Source: Terribacillus halophilus (lineage in GTDB: Bacteria > Bacillota > Bacilli > Bacillales > Amphibacillaceae). From it: DNA of 64,000 nt. The notes under the pieces are model-generated. The model searched no databases. It was not told the origin of the DNA and worked only from the letters and a program-made list of their open reading frames with translations. Below are positions 55,785 to 64,000 of the stretch, piece by piece (positions within the stretch are counted from its first letter, which is position 1; each line of letters starts with the position of its first letter). The stretch lies in the NCBI RefSeq assembly GCF_900101385.1, contig NZ_FMZB01000002.1, forward strand, positions 248,001 to 312,000. Reading direction: 5' to 3'. The translations under genes and the position numbers were made by a program.

Positions 55785-56849
55785 ATGGACAGGAGTTTGC
55801 TCGTTTTAGACCAGAATTTGACAGCGTCTTTGGAAGATTGGTATCGTTCCATCCGGCTAGGAAAGCGGCAGGAAGCATCGGATATGTATCATGCATTATC
55901 AGGACGAATCGAGGAACTCAAACAGGAGGATACGCTCTATGTCGTGTATTTACTGCTCTCCTGCCGGTTTCATGTACTTGTATCCGATTTGGACAAAAGC
56001 AAAATATACCATAGGGAAGCAGACAAGTATAAACATGCCTTTGTACCAGCATTGCATTATTATTATCACCTTGCAGAAGGAATGCGTTTGTGTGAGGAGA
56101 ATGAATATATGTGTGCACTGGCCTCTTTTGAAAAAGCAGAGGAGTACCTCTCTTCCATGGATGATGAAGTGGAGCATGGAGATTTCCACTTCCGCAAAGC
56201 AATGACATATCATCATTTGGATATCACATCCCTCGCTGTTTTCCACACGGAATATGCAGTGAAAATCTTTGAGAGATATCCTGCTTATCGCTATCTGCTT
56301 GCTCGCAGCGAATTGATGCGAGGGCTGAATTTCATCGAGCAAAAGGAATTCACTTTAGCAGAAAATACGCTGAATGATGCTTTATCACATACCGATTTTG
56401 AGCGTGAAGGTCACTTGGCCGCATTGATCCAGCATAATATTGGTTATCTGTATTCTGTCCAGCAAACGCCATTGGCAGCTATTCCATATTTAACGGCGGC
56501 TAGGAAATACCGGACATATAATGCTTATTTGCAGACACTATTCCTACTGGCTGACTCCTATTGGAAGACAGGACAGCAGGATTTGGCAATGGATGCCTAT
56601 CAGGAAGGATTCCAGCTCAGCATCGATGAAAAGGATGAAATATTCAAGTGGGAATTTGCCATGCTGCACAAAAAGTATGTCGATCGTGCTAATTTCGAAT
56701 CAGTATGGATAGAGGGTATCGATTTATTCCGGCAAAAAGGCGACCATTACAACGTCCGTACTTACGCCAATGAATTGGCTGCTTATTATACAGAAACAGG
56801 ACAGAATGACCTGGCCATCTATTATTACAAACTTTCTTTGCAATCTTAG
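55785..56849 (+). CDS. Rap-family tetratricopeptide regulator (paralogue)
   Basis: 354 residues, same architecture as the protein at 42899: N-terminal bundle, then TPR repeats (HLAEGMRLCEENEYMCALASFEKAEEY; LFLLADSYWKTGQQDLAMDAYQEGFQLS; AAYYTETGQNDLAIYYYKLSLQ in outline). Conserved pairs such as DFHFRKAMTYHHLDITSLAVFH against EFHLRKAMTFYFLDVTNLSVLH (each in outline) show clear paralogy. ATG 55785 follows AAAGGGGAC. No phr gene is seen in the 46 bp before the next gene. Probable target: a response regulator or a quorum-controlled transcription factor. Confidence 0.9.
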   Translation: MDRSLLVLDQNLTASLEDWYRSIRLGKRQEASDMYHALSGRIEELKQEDTLYVVYLLLSCRFHVLVSDLDKSKIYHREADKYKHAFVPALHYYYHLAEGMRLCEENEYMCALASFEKAEEYLSSMDDEVEHGDFHFRKAMTYHHLDITSLAVFHTEYAVKIFERYPAYRYLLARSELMRGLNFIEQKEFTLAENTLNDALSHTDFEREGHLAALIQHNIGYLYSVQQTPLAAIPYLTAARKYRTYNAYLQTLFLLADSYWKTGQQDLAMDAYQEGFQLSIDEKDEIFKWEFAMLHKKYVDRANFESVWIEGIDLFRQKGDHYNVRTYANELAAYYTETGQNDLAIYYYKLSLQS

Positions 56850-56895
56850 CGATGGTGGCGAGAACAGGCAGACGTATAACGATAAGGAGGAAAAA

Positions 56896-57757
56896 ATGTC
56901 TCATAAATTAGTTTCACTTAAGCCGATCTCCCAGGAGGATGCCCATGCATTGCTTCCAATCTGGTCAGATCCTGTCGTAACCAAATGGACGCGGTACAGT
57001 ATCTTGCTATCACTGTCAGAAGTGAAAGCCCGAATCAAGCAGTTGGAACAGACCAAGCACGCAAGCAGGTAATACTATCCGGAAACATGATGAGCAGACT
57101 GTCATCGGCACATGCGGGTTCAAGCGTTTGAACTTCCTGCATGAGACAGGCGAAATCGAATTCGAGCTGGGAAGCGCTTATTGGCGTCAAGGGTTCATGA
57201 CGGCCGCCTTACACGAACTTTTGCACATCGGTTTTGACAGACTGGAATTGAACCGGCTGGAGGTCAAAGTGAATGCCGATAACATTGCATCCCAGCGATT
57301 GGTCAAACGCGCAGGCTTCCGCCAAGAGGGCATCAACCGCCAAGGACGAAAATGGGAAGGGAAATTTCAGGATGTCCTCCTTTTCAGCTTGCTTCAAAGT
57401 GAATTCCGCTCTTCCACTATAGCTGAGTCGATTGGCCAGCTTGAGCTGCTGCAATTGACGCAGCTTACGAAAGATTCCGCTTTATATATGAATGAAATCG
57501 TTAGTGAAGTAAACGATCATGTTGTTCGTCTCGCGGTGATTGATGGGGAATATCATTGGCATAAGCATGATGATTGTGATGAAGCTTTCTTCATCCTGGA
57601 AGGTGAGCTACACATAGATCTGGAGGATCGGACAGTCAGCTTACTGCCTGGCGACCTATTTACCATTCCTGCCGGTGTCATGCATCGGACTCGTTCCAAT
57701 CAGCGAACCGTGAATATTTGCTTCGAGAAGGCCGTTAACGAAATAACGGGAAGTTAA
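56896..57757 (+). pseudogene. GNAT acetyltransferase-cupin fusion, frameshifted
   Basis: ATG 56896 with AGGAGG starts a RimJ/RimL-type GNAT (KLVSLKPISQEDAHALLPIWSDPVV) that stops at 57072. The natural continuation (TVIGTCGFKRLNFLHETGEIEFELGSAYWRQGFMTAAL in outline) is in another frame from about 57070, includes the acetyl-CoA segment ASQRLVKRAGFRQEG, and ends its GNAT part at about 57400. It then runs on in frame into a cupin (HWHKHDDCDEAFFILEGE, LLPGDLFTIPAGVMHRT) to 57757. Total length is one base over 287 codons, so one extra base around 57060-57075 explains the break. TTG 57128 could give a cupin with a partial GNAT. Confidence 0.8.
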
Positions 57758-57792
57758 AAAAGGAGGCATCTGTATCAGATGCCTCCTTTTTT
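57756..57792. terminator. Bidirectional terminator
   Basis: AAAAAAGGAGGCATCTG-TAT-CAGATGCCTCCTTTTTT between convergent genes. Confidence 0.94.
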
Positions 57793-57795
57793 CAT

Positions 57796-58221
57796 TCAAT
57801 TATTTATAAGTGCACTTAGTTCAGCTTGAAATACTTTGCTGTCATCTTGATTATATGTACTCAGCTGTACCGTGACAATACCATTGCCACGACGTTTTGG
57901 CACAGTTTCGATCACTTCCGCGACCACCCTCAGTTCATCATCGGGGAATACCGGCTTGATGAATTGGACATTGTTCATACCGGTGCCAGCTACGACTTCT
58001 TCACCATAAATCCCTTCCTCGACCCACAGCTTGAATGATGTACTCATCGTCTGCATCCCTGATGCAATCAGATTGCCAAAGCGTCCCTGTTTCGCTTTTT
58101 CTTCATCTATGTGCATATATTGCGGATCATATACTTGTGCGAAGTCGATGATATCTTGTTTGGATAGTTTGATCGTTTTTGTTTCATAGCGCTGCCCTAT
58201 TTCAAATTCACTGAATTTCAT
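57796..58221 (-). CDS. MaoC-like hot-dog dehydratase
   Basis: About 141 residues from ATG 58221 with AGAGGTG upstream. MaoC/R-hydratase motif: FAQVYDPQYMHIDEEKAKQGRFGNLIASGMQT in outline (Asp and His of the catalytic D-x5-H), then a second half NNVQFIKPVFPDDELRV. Expected to hydrate enoyl-CoA or a similar thioester. No fatty-acid or PHA gene adjoins it, so its substrate is open. Confidence 0.9.
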   Translation of the reverse strand: MKFSEFEIGQRYETKTIKLSKQDIIDFAQVYDPQYMHIDEEKAKQGRFGNLIASGMQTMSTSFKLWVEEGIYGEEVVAGTGMNNVQFIKPVFPDDELRVVAEVIETVPKRRGNGIVTVQLSTYNQDDSKVFQAELSALINN

Positions 58222-58859
58222 TCCAGCACCTCTTTTTCGTCTGTTCTGCTGCATTTTTGCTTATCATCCACAGTCCATGGAAATATATGTTCTTCTTCAT
58301 CCTGAGCCAGAAAGATGACATTGCCAAAAATACTTATAGGACAGCTTACCATACAAATTAGATAAATTGTATCATTTGATGTTTATACTGCTGCTCATCA
58401 GGGTATTTCATATAAGTTGAAAAGAGCGGTAATACAAGGGAAATCCTTTGCCTAGCTGTTAATTCAAGGGTGAATGGACGGACCCGTGGTGAAAAGAAGG
58501 ATAATATCTCTTGCTAACTGATTTATTTAGATTGAATAATTTCACTAAATAAAAAGCCTTTTCATAGCAATTTGAAAAGCTTTTTTGGGTTGAATTATTA
58601 TCCTATTGCAGTTATGCTTCGTTTCCTTTTCTTTATTGGCGGCTTTCGCCGTATGGCTAAGAAGCTTTTGGTGCACAATAACTTCACATACGAAGAAGAT
58701 GAACAATAAATCAAAAATGTGGAGGATTATCCCTATACCCCGAATGATGGAGACATCTTCCTACAGCTTTGCTGAATTTTATGCAGCTTGCGAAAACTGC
58801 TTCTAACCCATTCGACAGTATTTTCCTTGTATAACCGTATAACATGGAGTTGACAAAAA
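58222..58859. other. Intergenic region before the MHS transporter
   Basis: 640 bp. A plus-strand hairpin AAAAGCCTTTTC-ATAGCAATTT-GAAAAGCTTTTTT lies at 58550-58585. A 66-codon frame at 58606-58806 has no ribosome site and is rejected. No other feature is clear. Confidence 0.5.
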
Positions 58860-60284
58860 ATGAAATTCAACAAGAAGAAGATTAACGTTGTGGATATCCA
58901 AACAGCGAAGAAAAGTGTGTTTGCTACAGGTGTAGGAAACGCGATGGAATGGTTCGATTTTGGTTTATATTCCTACTTAGCTGTTATTATCAGTCAGAAC
59001 TTTTTTAGTGCGGTTCAAAATGATGAATTGAAATTAGTATTTACCTTCGCTACATTCGCGATTGCCTTTTTAATGCGGCCTTTAGGCGGTATTATCTTTG
59101 GTAAAATCGGAGATAGAGCAGGGAGAAAAGTCGTTTTAACCACCACGATTATTTTAATGGCTTTTTCAACATTACTGATTGGGTTACTACCCACTTATGA
59201 TCAAATCGGGATATGGGCACCGATATTATTATTAGTCGCACGAATCATCCAAGGTTTTTCTACTGGCGGCGAATACGCTGGTGCAATGGTATATATTGCT
59301 GAATCTTCTCCGGATAATAAGCGTCATATACTGGGAAGCGGATTGGAAATCGGGACCTTGACAGGGTATATTTTGGCTTCACTTGTTGCCAGCATACTCT
59401 TTATCGCCTTGTCGGATGATCAGATGGCCACATGGGGATGGAGAATCCCGTTCTTGCTCGGATTGCCACTTGGACTTATCGGATTATATCTGAGAAAGAG
59501 CTTAGAGGAATCACCGATTTTTGAAAATGAGCTTTCTAATAATAATGAAGATCAGGAACAAGAAGAAGAAGGCTTCCTGTCCATTTTAAAGAACCACAAA
59601 AAAGATATCATTGTTTGTTTCGTCGCTGTAGCATTCTTTAACGTGACAAACTATATGCTGTTATCTTACATGCCGTCCTATTTAGATGAAATCATTGGCT
59701 TATCCAGCACAGTAGGTACCGTACTGATTACTCTCGTCATGATCATCATGGTGCCACTTACATTAATGTTCGGGAAGCTCAGTGATAAAATCGGAAACAA
59801 AACCGTTTTCTTGATTGGATTAGGCGGATTGACGCTTCTTTCTGCGCTTGCCTTTTATTTAGTAAACTTGAATGGATTGGTATATGTTTCGTTAGGCATC
59901 CTCATTCTGGGTGTGCTGCTTGCAACGTATGAAGGCTCCATCCCTGGATCTTTGCCAACGATGTTTTACACAGATATAAGGTATCGAACACTATCTGTGA
60001 CCTTTAATGTCTCGGTATCCATATTCGGTGGTACTACGCCATTGATTTCCACATGGCTCGTCCACCAAACGGGGAATAACCTAGCACCTGCATGGTATTT
60101 GACAATCGTTAGCATTATCGGGTTCCTGGTGATTTTGCTCTTGTTCAAGAGTACATCAGGAAAATCTTTAAAAGGATCCTATCCAACCGTCTCCACCAAA
60201 TCCGAATATAAAGAAGCTGTTGAGAATCCTGAAGATGCATTATGGTGGAAAGCAGAGGAAGAAGAAGAAAATAAACCTGTCTGA
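58860..60284 (+). CDS. MHS-family major facilitator transporter (ProP-like)
   Basis: 474 residues, 12 helices. Metabolite:H+ symporter marks: [38 protein letters not shown] and [16 protein letters not shown]. The family takes up proline, betaine, or organic acids with protons. The C-terminus is acidic (Glu-rich). ATG 58860 with GGAG 10 bases upstream. It is followed by a terminator and sits convergent to the TetR gene; a link to the TetR/SDR pair is not proved. Confidence 0.93.
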   Translation: MKFNKKKINVVDIQTAKKSVFATGVGNAMEWFDFGLYSYLAVIISQNFFSAVQNDELKLVFTFATFAIAFLMRPLGGIIFGKIGDRAGRKVVLTTTIILMAFSTLLIGLLPTYDQIGIWAPILLLVARIIQGFSTGGEYAGAMVYIAESSPDNKRHILGSGLEIGTLTGYILASLVASILFIALSDDQMATWGWRIPFLLGLPLGLIGLYLRKSLEESPIFENELSNNNEDQEQEEEGFLSILKNHKKDIIVCFVAVAFFNVTNYMLLSYMPSYLDEIIGLSSTVGTVLITLVMIIMVPLTLMFGKLSDKIGNKTVFLIGLGGLTLLSALAFYLVNLNGLVYVSLGILILGVLLATYEGSIPGSLPTMFYTDIRYRTLSVTFNVSVSIFGGTTPLISTWLVHQTGNNLAPAWYLTIVSIIGFLVILLLFKSTSGKSLKGSYPTVSTKSEYKEAVENPEDALWWKAEEEEENKPV

Positions 60285-60297
60285 TAAACATTCATGT

Positions 60298-60343
60298 AAA
60301 AAGCTCAGTCTCCCTTTCATTTGATGAGGCTGAGCTTTTTTTA
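60298..60343. terminator. Bidirectional terminator
   Basis: AAAAAGCTCAGTCTC...GAGGCTGAGCTTTTTT stem with a 13-base loop. Confidence 0.9.
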
Positions 60344-60355
60344 CTCTAGTTTGTC

Positions 60356-60958
60356 CTAACGCCCAATATATTTAACGGATTGAATATGCGTTTGCGATAA
60401 CTCGATAACGTCCTGTGCGAACTGTTCCTCTGGTGTTTGAAAATCCTCTGCAATCAAGTCGCGTATCAACCCATAAAAACCTATCGCTGTATAGACTTTG
60501 AAGTAATCCATATTTACCTGCAAATCATTTATTGTTTTGAATTCGAATTGCTCCTTATAAATTTTCCGGATCACATTCGGCAATCGCGTATGCATGCTTG
60601 GAAGCGTGTCCTCATAATTAATCAGTTCAAAGAAGCTTTTGTTTTCATAAAAATAAGCAATGATAGAGAATGAGGAGTTATTTAGATCCTTTGTAAATGT
60701 TTCTTTTTCTACGGTATAAGTAATACCCGCGGACTGTTCAAGTCCCGTAAGCATCCTGTCGAGCAGATCTTCTGCCAATTCTGCTTTATCTTGATAATGG
60801 AAATAAAAAGTACTGCGGTTATATGCTGCTTCTTCGACAATATCTTTAACTGTGACCGCATGATACCCCTTTTTCTTGATCAGTTTGATCAACGCTTCGC
60901 GAAAATGCATTTTTGTCCGATTACGCCGGTTAGATGTCGAATCCTGTTCATGTACCAT
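60356..60958 (-). CDS. TetR/AcrR-family transcriptional regulator
   Basis: About 200 residues from ATG 60958, which has GGGGGA 7-8 bases upstream; a longer frame to 61015 would translate straight through the palindrome at 60985-61007 and is unlikely. HTH region MHFREALIKLIKKKGYHAVTVKDIVEEAAYNRSTFYFHYQ in outline; C-terminal domain as in the protein at 1147 (IIAYFYENKSFFELINYEDTLP; FKVYTAIGFYGLIRDLIAEDF). Divergent from an SDR gene, likely its repressor. Confidence 0.92.
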   Translation of the reverse strand: MVHEQDSTSNRRNRTKMHFREALIKLIKKKGYHAVTVKDIVEEAAYNRSTFYFHYQDKAELAEDLLDRMLTGLEQSAGITYTVEKETFTKDLNNSSFSIIAYFYENKSFFELINYEDTLPSMHTRLPNVIRKIYKEQFEFKTINDLQVNMDYFKVYTAIGFYGLIRDLIAEDFQTPEEQFAQDVIELSQTHIQSVKYIGR

Positions 60959-60984
60959 TAAAAAATCCCCCATTTTGTCAAACA

Positions 60985-61007
60985 GTATTGGATTATCTGT
61001 CCAATAC
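60985..61007. promoter_or_regulatory. Operator between tetR and the SDR gene
   Basis: Perfect inverted repeat GTATTGGA-TTATCTG-TCCAATAC. A related half site, TGTCCAAAGTATTAC, lies at about 61041-61055. Typical TetR-type site controlling both directions. Confidence 0.82.
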
Positions 61008-61105
61008 TTAGACATCTTCTTTTCAGCTACTGATTGAGATATGTGTCCAAAGTATTACAATTAAATTGTAACCGATTTTATTCCATTATACTGGGAGGAA
61101 ACAAA

Positions 61106-61843
61106 ATGGGGAAATTAGAAAATAAAGTTGCACTGATCACAGGGGGAGCATCGGGGATTGGCGCCGCTACAGCTCGTCTTTTCGCAGCAGAGGGCGCTAA
61201 GCTTGTGTTAGTCGACTTGAACGAAGAAAAAGGAAAAACAGTGGAAGAAGAGCTGAAAGCAAATGGTGCAGAAGCAGTCTTCATCCAAACGAATATTACA
61301 AGTGAACAAGAAGTAGCAAATCTTTTCAAGCAAGCAGTTGCTGCTTACGGCAAAGTCGATATCGTATTCAACAATGCCGGCATCGGTCGTGTTCATCCTT
61401 CGCATGAATTGGATTATGCTGAATGGCGCAACACAGTAAACGTGGACTTGGACGGTGTGTTCCTTGTTGCCCGCGAAGCGCTTCGCGTGATGCTTCTAAA
61501 CGGCAGCGGCAATATTGTCAACACCGCTTCCATGTATGGCTGGGTCGGCTCACCAGGATCCGCTGCATATAATGCGGCAAAAGGCGGCGTTGTAAATCTT
61601 ACGCGCTCCCTTGCACTTGAATATGCGGACAAAAACATTCGCATAAATGCACTGTGCCCAGGCTTCATCGACACACCGATCATCCCGGAAGTCGATAAAG
61701 CGACACTTTCCACGATGACACCGATGAAACGACTCGGAAGAGCAGAGGAAATGGCGAAAGCTGTTCTGTTCCTGGCCTCTGATGATTCTTCTTACATGAC
61801 CGGCAATAGCTTGATTGTCGATGGCGGTTATACGGCTCAATAA
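61106..61843 (+). CDS. Short-chain dehydrogenase/reductase (classical SDR)
   Basis: 245 residues from ATG 61106, with GGGAGG 7 bases upstream; the frame upstream to 61034 lacks a ribosome site. NAD(P)-binding TGGASGIGAATA near residue 12, NNAG (NAGIG), catalytic Ser in NTASMYGW, and Tyr-x3-Lys in YNAAKGG. C-terminal NSLIVDGGYTAQ is family-typical. Asp in LVDLNEEKG suggests preference for NAD. Substrate unknown (3-oxoacyl/alcohol type). Controlled by the divergent TetR. Confidence 0.93.
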   Translation: MGKLENKVALITGGASGIGAATARLFAAEGAKLVLVDLNEEKGKTVEEELKANGAEAVFIQTNITSEQEVANLFKQAVAAYGKVDIVFNNAGIGRVHPSHELDYAEWRNTVNVDLDGVFLVAREALRVMLLNGSGNIVNTASMYGWVGSPGSAAYNAAKGGVVNLTRSLALEYADKNIRINALCPGFIDTPIIPEVDKATLSTMTPMKRLGRAEEMAKAVLFLASDDSSYMTGNSLIVDGGYTAQ

Positions 61844-61847
61844 TTAA

Positions 61848-61880
61848 CAAATCCCCACTCTTTCAAAGAATGGGGATTTG
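61848..61880. terminator. Bidirectional terminator
   Basis: CAAATCCCCACTCTTT/AAAGAATGGGGATTTG stem between the SDR and IsdG-like genes. Confidence 0.9.
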
Positions 61881-61883
61881 TTA

Positions 61884-62216
61884 TTAGGAGACATTTTCTT
61901 TTTGGACGATGGACTTCCGGCTGACCGCTACGTCGTATGTGGTAATGACTGATGATTGGATGAAATCCGGCTGCTTCTTTCCATGCTTATGCTTTTGACG
62001 GAATTCATCACTTCCAAGCCATCGTGAAAAGTCTTCAAATGTTTCCCAACGTGTGCTGATGATCACTTCATCCGTGTCGCCTTCTTTCCGATTGATCAGC
62101 ACATCCAGATCGATGAACCCTGGGAAGCTGTCAATCAAACCAGTTTGCTGGAAACGATCTGTCAGTTTGTGCGCTTCCCCTTTTGTGATTTTTACTGTAT
62201 TTTTCACTATAATCAT
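61884..62216 (-). CDS. IsdG/HmoA-type heme-degrading monooxygenase
   Basis: 110 residues, ABM fold. The catalytic triad of IsdG/IsdI (Asn, Trp, His) maps onto Asn6 (VKNTV), Trp66 (FSRWLGSDEF) and His76 (RQKHKH). The C-terminal VITTYDVAV matches the family. It would open heme to release iron in the cytosol. Last gene behind a FecCD permease and an ATPase, which suggests the transporter takes up heme or an iron chelate. ATG 62216 follows AGGAGAG. Confidence 0.93.
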   Translation of the reverse strand: MIIVKNTVKITKGEAHKLTDRFQQTGLIDSFPGFIDLDVLINRKEGDTDEVIISTRWETFEDFSRWLGSDEFRQKHKHGKKQPDFIQSSVITTYDVAVSRKSIVQKENVS

Positions 62217-62231
62217 TTTTCATCTCTCCTT

Positions 62232-63008
62232 TTATAAGTAAACGCCTATTGGATTGATCCATAGCTTATCGGACTCATTTGAAATAGTGGCTTGTATCTG
62301 AAAGACATCCTTCAATAACTCGCTTGTCACAATATGCTCTGGCTCGCCGGTCTGATAGATGGCTCCTTTTCGCATGACGACCAGATGATCGCAATATTGC
62401 ATCGCTTGGTTCAAATCATGCAAAACCAGAACGATGGAAATGCCATGATTTTTATGCAGCCTCTGTAGAAGATGCAGCAAGTCGAGCTGATGCGCCACAT
62501 CCAGATATGTTGTCGGTTCATCCAGTAATAATATGTCGGTCTGCTGGACAAGTGCCATGGCAATCAACACCCGCTGCCTTTCTCCTCCAGACAGCGTATC
62601 CACCTGCCGGTCAGCCAGATGGCTGATGCGGCACTCTTCCATTGCCCAATCTATCAATTGATTGCCTTCCGATGACTCTTTCTGCCAATTATTCTGATAC
62701 GGAAGCCGTCCGAATTGGACGATATCCTGCACAAGAAAATCCATTGGCATCAGCTCACTTTGTTTCAATAAAGTCACTTGCTTTGCGAGCTCTTTCCGCT
62801 TCAGTGTCTGTACGTCATGTCCCTTTATTTCCACTTTTCCTGAAGAAAGCTTCAGCAAATTGCTGATGCTATGCAATAATGTCGATTTACCAGATCCATT
62901 AGGGCCGATGATACCCGTTATCTTCCCCTCCGGAATTTCCAATGAGGCTTGTAAAGTTACCCGGTCTCCACGCTGTATCGTTATATCCTGCAAACTAGCA
63001 ATTGCCAT
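62232..63008 (-). CDS. Iron/heme ABC transporter ATP-binding protein (FecE/HmuV-like)
   Basis: 258 residues. Walker A GPNGSGKST, Q-loop near LLKQSE, signature LSGGERQRVLIAMAL, Walker B ILLLDEPTTYLD and H-loop LVLHDLN. It starts directly at the permease stop (63009) and ends 15 bp before the heme oxygenase. Powers import of an iron-siderophore, heme or cobalamin; heme favoured by the neighbour. Confidence 0.94.
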   Translation of the reverse strand: MAIASLQDITIQRGDRVTLQASLEIPEGKITGIIGPNGSGKSTLLHSISNLLKLSSGKVEIKGHDVQTLKRKELAKQVTLLKQSELMPMDFLVQDIVQFGRLPYQNNWQKESSEGNQLIDWAMEECRISHLADRQVDTLSGGERQRVLIAMALVQQTDILLLDEPTTYLDVAHQLDLLHLLQRLHKNHGISIVLVLHDLNQAMQYCDHLVVMRKGAIYQTGEPEHIVTSELLKDVFQIQATISNESDKLWINPIGVYL

Positions 63009-64000
63009 CTATCTCAATCCCCCTTTTCTTAACAGCATCAAGAAGAACGGTGCTCCGATACAGGCCATCAAGATGCCGACCGGCAACTCGACAGCTCCAA
63101 ACCAACTTCTGGCTCCTGTATCCGCAAATACAACAAGAGCTGCTCCGCTGATAGCCGACAGAGGGTGCAGGAATCGGTAATCACCCCCTATCAGTAAGCG
63201 TATGATATGCGGAACGACCAATCCGACAAAGCCGATCAGCCCCCCGACACTGACAGCAGCTCCTGCCAGGAGGGCCGCCACAAGGATCAGATAAAAACGC
63301 TGCCTTTCCACATGAAATCCCAACAACTTGCCTCTGTCTTCTCCCAGCAGTGAGATGTTGGCTGATCGTATCAGCAGCATGGCAGCCGTCAATCCGATTA
63401 CTGCATACGGGAAAAAGAACCTGACCTCGTACCATCCCTTTCCATTCAAGCCTCCGGAAAGCCATGGCAGCACACTTTGGACGCTATCGCTGTAGAGCAG
63501 CATAATTCCCGAAGTGATCGCTCCGAGCAGCGCATTGACCGCCACTCCCGCCAAGATCATCCGGAATACCGACACACCTTCTTTCCAAGCCATTACATAA
63601 ATCAGGAAGGCAGCACTCAATGCACCGATAAACGCTGCCACCGGCAGCAAGTAGCTATAGGCAGGAAAGACGAGCATCGTGATAACCGCCGCCAGACCAC
63701 CTCCTGCCGATATACCGATAATACCTGGATCAGCCAATGGATTGCGCGTGACACCTTGCAGAATACCTCCTGAAACTGCAAGACACGCCCCCACCAGCGC
63801 CCCTAAGATGACACGCGGCAGGCGCAAGTTCCAGACGATATTCTCTGTCAGCGGATCGGCATTCCCACTCAAAAGTTGGGTGAAATCCTGCAAAGATACA
63901 GAAACGGAACCACTTACTATGCCATATACAGAAGCAAGGAGGAGCAAAAAGATGGAGAGAAAAAGAATGAGAAGGCGCCGATGCTTCCTTTTGACTCGCC
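63009..64000 (-). CDS. FecCD-family iron ABC transporter permease (5' end beyond the window)
   Basis: About 330 residues are visible; the frame is open to the right edge with RVKRKHRRLLILFLSIFLL as the upstream part, so the start lies outside. Family pattern: LRLPRVILGALVGACLAVSGGILQGVTRNPLADPGIIGISAGG in outline, then LNGKGW, and near the C-terminus GLVVPHIIRLLIGGDYRFLHPLSAISGA in outline. About nine to ten helices. Channel partner of the ATPase. Confidence 0.95.
   Translation of the reverse strand, partial: RVKRKHRRLLILFLSIFLLLLASVYGIVSGSVSVSLQDFTQLLSGNADPLTENIVWNLRLPRVILGALVGACLAVSGGILQGVTRNPLADPGIIGISAGGGLAAVITMLVFPAYSYLLPVAAFIGALSAAFLIYVMAWKEGVSVFRMILAGVAVNALLGAITSGIMLLYSDSVQSVLPWLSGGLNGKGWYEVRFFFPYAVIGLTAAMLLIRSANISLLGEDRGKLLGFHVERQRFYLILVAALLAGAAVSVGGLIGFVGLVVPHIIRLLIGGDYRFLHPLSAISGAALVVFADTGARSWFGAVELPVGILMACIGAPFFLMLLRKGGLR

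Noticed and set aside
58606-58806. 66-codon frame upstream of the MHS transporter
   Set aside because: No start site and no features; probably chance.

Overview
The window reads as a piece of a low-GC Gram-positive (Bacillaceae-like) chromosome. Signs of this are AGGAGG-type ribosome binding sites with frequent TTG/GTG starts, CcpA-type cre sites, a T-box riboswitch, LicT/RAT antitermination, Rap-family proteins, pssA/psd, and MhqR-type palindromes. I cannot fix the genus. No rRNA, tRNA, CRISPR array or complete insertion sequence was seen.

Layout. 1-1.7 kb: a zinc alcohol dehydrogenase (cut by the edge) divergent from a TetR regulator. 1.9-8.9 kb: an AT-rich restriction-modification island with a broken vsr, a cytosine-C5 methyltransferase, a small unknown protein, and a four-gene operon (SNF2 helicase, EcoRII-N-like protein, MORC/MutL-like GHKL ATPase, HNH nuclease). 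It ends at the 3' end of rlmH (9.1-9.6 kb), the gene used elsewhere as the SCC integration site. 9.7-24 kb: a peptide uptake and breakdown block (oligopeptide ABC transporter, D-aminopeptidase DppA, M42 aminopeptidase, Lrp regulator, amidohydrolase, S9 peptidase, pyroglutamyl peptidase, NSS transporter). 24-26 kb: a cutC gene with an internal stop and a lipoprotein. 26.6-32 kb: a very AT-rich class III lanthipeptide cluster (45-residue precursor, ABC exporter, LanKC synthetase, DUF3021 protein), followed by a 60-bp copy of the rlmH 3' end and, 0.4 kb on, an internal rlmH fragment. 32.6-34.7 kb: HxlR/RidA pair and a frameshifted mrr. 34.9-39.3 kb: a beta-glucoside PTS operon with RAT/terminator and cre. 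39.5-42.7 kb: a membrane glycosyltransferase and a SAM hydrolase-family gene under T-box control. 42.9-57.8 kb: two Rap paralogues, an oxidoreductase, a quinone-stress group with MhqR-like boxes, cstA, pssA/psd/dedA, a MarR module, small membrane proteins and a frameshifted GNAT-cupin gene. 57.8-64 kb: MaoC protein, MHS-family transporter, a second TetR-dehydrogenase pair, and an IsdG-like heme oxygenase with an iron/heme ABC transporter running off the edge.

The strongest candidate for something undescribed is the class III lanthipeptide cluster: its precursor has a leader box VLELQ, a Gly4-Ser8 run and one S-x-x-S-x-x-C labionin motif. Next come the rlmH-end remnant beside it, the MORC-like restriction island at the true rlmH end, and the T-box in front of the SAM hydrolase gene. 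Four genes (vsr, cutC, mrr, GNAT-cupin) carry a single lesion each; these may be real decay or sequencing errors.
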